NCBI GenBank assembly: GCA_964570325.1
Contig: CAZMXS010000106.1
Coordinates: forward strand, 1-10,770
Source: CAZMXS01 sp964570325
Lineage (GTDB): Bacteria > Verrucomicrobiota > Kiritimatiellia > CAIQIC01 > CAZMXS01
DNA: 10,770 bases
Direction of reading: 5' to 3'
Part shown: positions 6,594-10,770 of the stretch, one piece after another
Layout of the letters: each line of letters starts with the position of its first letter
Position numbering within the stretch: position 1 is the first letter of the stretch
The notes under the pieces: generated by a model
Seen by the model: the letters and a program-made list of their open reading frames with translations, nothing else
Databases searched by the model: none
What the model was told of the DNA's origin: nothing
Made by a program: the position numbers and the translations under genes

Positions 6594-9329
6594 CTTGATT
6601 TCAGCATGAACCAGTTGCGGATTTTTTGACGGCGTAATCTTGAAGCCGAGCTTCTGGATCAGGCTTTGCATATCCTTGTTATCCGGCAGCATCTCGGCCC
6701 AGATCAATTCGATCTTTTCCGCCTTGCCGATGGCAATCAGGCGCTTGAGCAGCTCGGTCCCCAGCCCTTGATGTTGGAACTGGTCGCTGACCAGTACGGC
6801 GAATTTGGCCGTGTTGGTGGTGTAGGCGCGGGTCAGCCGCGCCAAACCCATAATCTCGCGCTCGCCGGTCTGTGGATTGCGCCGTTCGGCCACCAGGGCG
6901 GCTTCACGGTCGTAGTTGATGAAACAAATCCGGGTCAGGCGGTCGTGCGCGGTGCGCTGGCTCAAATCGTACTTGCGCGTGTAGTGCAGATAAACGCTGC
7001 GCTCCGAGAGGGACTGGTGGAATTTCACCATTAACGGCTCGTCCTCCGGGCGAATGGGGCGAATCAGGATCTTGGACCCATCCTTCATCGTCCATGGCTG
7101 CACATATTGCATGGGGTAGGGGCTGATGGCCGGACGCGGCAATTTCTCCTCCGGGGTCTGGGCGTCGAACAGAACGACACGCGCATCCAGTGCCAGCAGG
7201 CGTTCAGGCGAAGCCAGCAGCGGGTTAATATCGCTTTCCTTGATCCAGGGCTGTTCGACGATCATTTGGCTGAACCGAACCATGATCCGTTCCAGCCGGG
7301 CCATGTCCACCGGTTTGCGGCCGCGCACGCCCTTGAGCGCGGTGTAAATCTTGGTTTGCTCCATCATCCGCCGCGCGAGGGTCGCGTTTAGCGGCGGCAG
7401 GCCTAACGCGCGGTCCTTGAAGACCTCAACCAACTGACCGCCGAGCCCAAACAGCAACACCGGACCGAACTGATTGTCAATCGAGCTGCCAATGATCAAC
7501 TCATAACCGTCGAGCTTGATCATCGGCTGCACGGTCACGCCCTGGAAGTGCTGCGGGCCGACCTTTTCTTTCACAGACGTGGCGATGCTTTGGAATGCCC
7601 GGGCCACGGCATCCCGGTCGCGCAAGTTGAGTTGCACGCCGCCGACATCCGTCTTGTGCGTGATCGTTTCCGAATATAGTTTGAGGACGACGGGGTAGCC
7701 GATCTTGTTCGCAAACTCGACAGCCTCCTCCACGGTCCGGGCGATATGCGTCTCCACGGTCGGGATGCCGTATGTCGCCAGCAGCTCCTTGGACTCGAAC
7801 TCCGTCAGGATCGTGCGGCCCTCGGCCTTGACTTTTTCAATAATCTTGGCGGCGCGCGCGCGATCAATCAGGCCGTCCGCGGTATCGTCGGTGTGGACCG
7901 CGGGCGTCTCATACAGCGCCTCCAGGTTCCGGTTATACTGCACCATGTAATTGAACGCCCGCACGGCCATGTCGGGATAAGGATAGGTGGGAATGTTGGC
8001 GTGATTGAGGATGTCAATGCCGGCCTGCACGACCGGCCCGCCCATCCAGCTCGCAAACACGGGCTTGCCCTCGATTTGCGCGTACGGCACCAGCGCCTGC
8101 GCCGTTTGCGTCGGCTCGGTAACCGATTGCGGGGTCAGGATCACCAGCAGGCCGTCAGAGCTGGGATCCTTGGCCGCCACTTCCAGGGCCTTGGCATAGC
8201 GCTCTTTTGGCGCGTCTCCGAGGACGTCAATCGGATTGGCGCGGCTCCACGCCGCCGGCAGGAATTGGTTGAGCTGTTCAATGGTTTCCTTGGATATCTC
8301 GGCAAGCTGGCCGCCGCTGGTGATCAACGCGTCAGTTGCCAGCACGCCCGGTCCGCCGGCGTTGGTGACGATTGTCAGCTTGGGCCCCTTGGGCAGGGGT
8401 TGCTTCGCCAGCACATCGGCCATGTCGAACACCTCGGCCATGCTGTCCACCCGCAGGACGCCGACGCGGCGGAATGCGGTATCGAGCACGTCGTCCGAGC
8501 CGGTCAGGGAACCGGTGTGCGAGGCCGCCGCCTTGGCGGCCGCCGCCGTGCGGCCGGCCTTGATGACGATGATCGGCTTGCTCAACGCGACCTCGCGCGC
8601 GGCGGAAAGGAAGGAGCGGGCATTGCCAACGGATTCCATGTAGATGACGATGCTCTTGGTTTTCGGATCGCTGCCCAGGTAGTCAATCAGGTCGCCCCAA
8701 TCCACATCGAGCATCGAACCGATTGAGACAAACGCGCTGAACCCAACCTGCTGGCGGACGCTCCAGTCCAGCACGGCGGTGCCGAGGGCGCCGCTCTGGC
8801 TGATAAACGCGACATTGCCCGGCCGCGGCATGACGCCGCCGAACGAAGCGTTCAGGCCCGTGGGCGGGCAGATCACCCCGAGGCAGTTCGGGCCGATGAT
8901 CCGCAGATTCCCCTTGCGCGCGCGTTCCAGCACCTGCCGCTCCAGTTCCACGCCCGGCGCGCCGAGTTCCTTGAAGCCGGCTGAAATGATGATCGAGCTT
9001 TTCACGCTGGCGGCGACGCATTCGTCCATCAGCCCGGGAACGGTCGCGGAAGGCGTGATGATCACCGCCAGGTCCACTGCCTCCGGGATCGAGCCGACGC
9101 TGGGATAGGCGCGGATGCCCAGAACGTTCGAGCGTTTGTTATTTACCGGATAGACCGTGCCGCCAAATGGACTGCTGATCAGGTTCCACAACAGCGTCCG
9201 ACCGACGCTGCCCGGCTTTTCCGTGGCGCCGATCACGGCGACGGATTTCGGGGCGAAGATCGTGTTTAGCGGATGATCCTCAAAACGGAGGACGTTGCCG
9301 ATGGGATCGGAAAGTATGGATTCACTCAT
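6588..9329 (-). CDS. ADP-forming acyl-CoA (acetyl-CoA) synthetase fused to a C-terminal GNAT acetyltransferase
   Basis: This 913-residue fusion begins with a CoA-binding Rossmann domain (about 20-120: FAPKSVAVIGATEKPGSVGR). Succinyl-CoA-ligase-like domains follow (about 140-460), with NLRIIGPNCLG (141-151), FISQSGALG (175-183) and SHTGSLTGSDD (270-280), where His271 is the likely phosphohistidine. Next comes an ATP-grasp domain (about 495-720: LTEFESKELLATYGIP). A GNAT domain (about 755-913) has its acetyl-CoA loop at FQHQGLGTELLKRL (851-864). ADP-forming synthetases convert acyl-CoA, ADP and phosphate to acid, CoA and ATP. The same layout occurs in Pat/PatZ protein acetyltransferases, whose synthetase part is thought inactive. 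Because His271 is retained, both activities are plausible here. ATG 9329 is chosen because GCAGGAG (9339-9345) lies nine bases upstream; a longer open frame to 9779 would run antisense into the adhE-type gene. That gene is divergent, so both act around acetyl-CoA. Confidence 0.95.
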   Translation of the reverse strand: MSESILSDPIGNVLRFEDHPLNTIFAPKSVAVIGATEKPGSVGRTLLWNLISSPFGGTVYPVNNKRSNVLGIRAYPSVGSIPEAVDLAVIITPSATVPGLMDECVAASVKSSIIISAGFKELGAPGVELERQVLERARKGNLRIIGPNCLGVICPPTGLNASFGGVMPRPGNVAFISQSGALGTAVLDWSVRQQVGFSAFVSIGSMLDVDWGDLIDYLGSDPKTKSIVIYMESVGNARSFLSAAREVALSKPIIVIKAGRTAAAAKAAASHTGSLTGSDDVLDTAFRRVGVLRVDSMAEVFDMADVLAKQPLPKGPKLTIVTNAGGPGVLATDALITSGGQLAEISKETIEQLNQFLPAAWSRANPIDVLGDAPKERYAKALEVAAKDPSSDGLLVILTPQSVTEPTQTAQALVPYAQIEGKPVFASWMGGPVVQAGIDILNHANIPTYPYPDMAVRAFNYMVQYNRNLEALYETPAVHTDDTADGLIDRARAAKIIEKVKAEGRTILTEFESKELLATYGIPTVETHIARTVEEAVEFANKIGYPVVLKLYSETITHKTDVGGVQLNLRDRDAVARAFQSIATSVKEKVGPQHFQGVTVQPMIKLDGYELIIGSSIDNQFGPVLLFGLGGQLVEVFKDRALGLPPLNATLARRMMEQTKIYTALKGVRGRKPVDMARLERIMVRFSQMIVEQPWIKESDINPLLASPERLLALDARVVLFDAQTPEEKLPRPAISPYPMQYVQPWTMKDGSKILIRPIRPEDEPLMVKFHQSLSERSVYLHYTRKYDLSQRTAHDRLTRICFINYDREAALVAERRNPQTGEREIMGLARLTRAYTTNTAKFAVLVSDQFQHQGLGTELLKRLIAIGKAEKIELIWAEMLPDNKDMQSLIQKLGFKITPSKNPQLVHAEIKL

Positions 9330-9387
9330 GACGGAATACTCCTGCGTTGTAGGGTTGACGGGCTCAAATGAAAACTCATGTTTTTCC

Positions 9388-9406
9388 TGCCGTGAAAACC
9401 GCGGCA
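9388..9406. other. Small hairpin in the divergent regulatory region
   Basis: TGCCGTG (9388-9394) and CGCGGCA (9400-9406) form a 7-bp stem with one G-U pair around AAAAC. It lies about 60-75 bases upstream of the acyl-CoA synthetase start, possibly within its leader. No clear promoter was found for that gene. Confidence 0.35.
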
Positions 9407-9453
9407 TGACTAGCAAAACAAAACGCACCGTGGCGAGAAGAAAAACCGTCCGG

Positions 9454-9467
9454 GCCGGCATGCCGGC
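9454..9467. promoter_or_regulatory. Perfect 14-bp palindrome next to the adhE -35 box: candidate operator
   Basis: GCCGGCATGCCGGC is its own reverse complement over all 14 bases and ends one base before the -35 hexamer of the adhE-type promoter (9469). This position suits a dimeric repressor or activator acting on the divergent pair. It does not resemble the AT-rich Rex operator often found upstream of adhE in Firmicutes. The regulator is unknown, and GC-rich palindromes can occur by chance. Confidence 0.45.
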
Positions 9468-9468
9468 G

Positions 9469-9496
9469 TTGACAACCTGCCGGTCTTCCTCATAAT
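9469..9496 (+). promoter_or_regulatory. Near-consensus sigma-70 promoter for the adhE-type gene
   Basis: The -35 box TTGACA (9469-9474) is a perfect match. The -10 box CATAAT (9491-9496) matches at five of six bases, with a 16-base spacer. Transcription would start near 9503, leaving a leader of about 58 bases before ATG 9562. This is the best promoter in the window. Confidence 0.7.
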
Positions 9497-9530
9497 CGCT
9501 GACGGGCGAGATCATTTCCGAGGCAACCCA

Positions 9531-9543
9531 GCGCGCAGCGCGC
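9531..9543 (+). promoter_or_regulatory. GC-rich mini-hairpin directly before the adhE ribosome site
   Basis: GCGCG-CAG-CGCGC forms a 5-bp stem that ends two bases before the AAAGGAG (9546-9552) used by the adhE-type gene. It may affect access to the ribosome site or protect the 5' end. No experimental analogue is known to me. Confidence 0.35.
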
Positions 9544-9561
9544 AAAAAGGAGAAGGATGCC

Positions 9562-10770
9562 ATGGCCGAAGCCGTCAATCCCAAGATAGATGAAATCATG
9601 GAAAAGGCCACGCAGGCCGCCGCGATCTTCGCGGAGTTTGACCAGGAAGCCGTAGACCGCATTGTTGTCGCGGCCGCGGCCGCCGGTTTCAAGAGCCGCA
9701 TCAAGCTGGCTCGGATGGCAGTCGAGGAGACGGGTATCGGCAAGTGGGAGGACAAAGTCATCAAGAATGTTGTGGCCACCCAGTATATCTATGAAGATAT
9801 GCGCGACCTCAAGACCTGCGGCGTGATCCGCGCCGACTTTGAGTCGGGCATCACCGAGATCGCCCAGCCGCTCGGACCGATCCTTGGCGTTGTACCATCC
9901 ACCAACCCGACCTCGACCACGATGTTCAAGATCCTGATTGCGCTCAAGACGCGCAATCCGATCATTTTCAGCTTCCACCCGCGCGCGCTCAAGTGCTCCG
10001 CGGCCGCTGCCCTGACGCTCTATACGGCGGCGCTGGGGGCCGACGCGCCGGAGAACTGCGTGCAGTGGATGGACCAATGCACGGTGGAGGACACCAATGC
10101 GCTGATGCGCGACCGGCGCCTGGCCCTGATCCTGGCGACCGGCGGCGAGAGTTTGGTGCATGCCGCCTATAGTTCCGGCACGCCCGCGCTTGGCGTCGGG
10201 CCGGGCAACGTGCCGGTCTTTGTCGAGGCCAGCGCCGATGTGCCCTTCGCCGTTCAGCAGATACTGATCTCCAAGACCTTTGATAACGGCACGATCTGCG
10301 CGTCTGAACAGGCGATCGTGGTCGAGCAAGCGACCGCCGCCGCGTTGGAGGCGGAACTGAAAAAAGCCGGCGCTTATTTCGTCCCGGACGCGGAGCTACC
10401 CAAGCTGGAAGGGGCGGTGTACGATCGCGAACGCAAATTGATGAACGCGGCGATCGTGGGCAAATCACCGGCGTTCATCGCCGAACGCGCCGGTATTCAG
10501 ATTCCGGCCGGCACGCGTCTGTTGGTGGCGCGGCAGACGAAGATCGGGCGGGAGTACCCACTGTCGTGCGAGATTCTCGCGCCGGTGATCGCCTATTATG
10601 TGGCAAAAGATTTTGACCACGCTGTGAACATCTGCATTGACCTCAATTTCCTCGGTGGCAAAGGGCACACGGTCAGCCTGCACTCGAACGACGAGGCCAA
10701 GATCAAGGAATTTTCGATGCTGATGAACGCCGGCCGGATCGTGGTGAACATGCCTTCGTCGCAGGGCGGG
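9562..10770 (+). CDS. adhE: CoA-acylating acetaldehyde dehydrogenase, probably the N-terminal half of AdhE (truncated by the window end)
   Basis: The frame is open from ATG 9562 to the last base (403 codons, no stop). AAAGGAG (9546-9552) lies nine bases upstream. The domain reduces acetyl-CoA to acetaldehyde with NADH. It resembles the aldehyde dehydrogenase half of E. coli AdhE as I remember it: DKVIKNVVATQYIYEDMRDLKTCGV near the start, VVPSTNPTSTTMFK (110-123), LKTRNPIIFSFHPRA (128-142), ATGG (192-195), AAYSSGTPALGVGPGNVPV (201-219), and FDNGTICASEQ (240-250). Its catalytic Cys246 is at the same number as in the E. coli enzyme. It ends at NMPSSQGG. The iron alcohol dehydrogenase half of AdhE would begin past residue ~450, outside the window, so a stand-alone aldehyde dehydrogenase cannot be ruled out. 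It is divergent from the acyl-CoA synthetase. Antisense open frames over it are shadows. Confidence 0.92.
   Translation, partial: MAEAVNPKIDEIMEKATQAAAIFAEFDQEAVDRIVVAAAAAGFKSRIKLARMAVEETGIGKWEDKVIKNVVATQYIYEDMRDLKTCGVIRADFESGITEIAQPLGPILGVVPSTNPTSTTMFKILIALKTRNPIIFSFHPRALKCSAAAALTLYTAALGADAPENCVQWMDQCTVEDTNALMRDRRLALILATGGESLVHAAYSSGTPALGVGPGNVPVFVEASADVPFAVQQILISKTFDNGTICASEQAIVVEQATAAALEAELKKAGAYFVPDAELPKLEGAVYDRERKLMNAAIVGKSPAFIAERAGIQIPAGTRLLVARQTKIGREYPLSCEILAPVIAYYVAKDFDHAVNICIDLNFLGGKGHTVSLHSNDEAKIKEFSMLMNAGRIVVNMPSSQGG

Noticed and set aside
7746..8726. Plus-strand open frame opposite the acyl-CoA synthetase
   Set aside because: Antisense to well-conserved synthetase domains and without motifs.
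9330..9779. N-terminal extension of the acyl-CoA synthetase to 9779 (150 extra codons)
   Set aside because: The extension overlaps the start of the adhE-type gene in antisense and has no domain. ATG 9329 has a strong ribosome site and starts just before the conserved CoA-binding domain.
9490..10329. Minus-strand open frame (279 codons) opposite the adhE-type gene
   Set aside because: The + strand is open for 403 codons with conserved aldehyde dehydrogenase motifs; the antisense frame is a shadow.

Overview
This 10.77 kb window comes from a GC-rich bacterium. It is probably a draft or metagenome assembly, because a run of exactly 10 Ns (282-291) marks a scaffold join. The gene set is that of an anaerobic, fermentative or hydrogen-metabolising cell: NiFe-hydrogenase maturation genes, an ADP-forming acyl-CoA synthetase and an AdhE-type acetaldehyde dehydrogenase. 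I cannot place the organism firmly. Gene content and style would fit the PVC/Kiritimatiellota-Lentisphaerota area or another anaerobic phylum, but this is a weak guess.

Layout. On the + strand at the left are the end of hisH, then hisA, then an M16 zinc peptidase (1-2437). Four genes follow on the - strand, read from right to left: a 913-residue acyl-CoA synthetase fused to a GNAT acetyltransferase (9329-6588), hypD (6330-5212), hypE (5093-4038) and a receiver-HDOD signalling protein (3932-2523). At the right edge, diverging from the acyl-CoA synthetase gene across a 232 bp regulatory region, an adhE-type gene starts at 9562 on the + strand and runs off the window. It stays open for 403 codons. 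No stretch over 300 bases lacks a gene; the longest gap is 6334-6587.

How the genes work together. HisH and HisA are consecutive parts of histidine biosynthesis. HypD and HypE build the Fe(CN)2CO group of NiFe hydrogenases. The acyl-CoA synthetase and AdhE sit on either side of the acetyl-CoA node: one makes acetate plus ATP, the other disposes of reductant to acetaldehyde/ethanol. With hydrogenase maturation next door, the right half reads as a fermentation neighbourhood. The REC-HDOD protein has its own candidate promoter and may be unrelated.

The least ordinary material is non-coding. All spacers around hypD carry blocks of a degenerate 7-bp repeat (roughly CAGTGAT), in both orientations, touching the start and stop of hypD. 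The 254 bp spacer between the acyl-CoA synthetase and hypD also holds several strong hairpins. One has a 17-bp stem that is fully paired only in the minus-strand transcript. The divergent region at 9330-9561 contains a near-consensus sigma-70 promoter for the adhE gene, directly abutted by a perfect 14-bp palindrome. I see no evidence for a wholly new multi-gene system; the protein genes belong to recognisable families.
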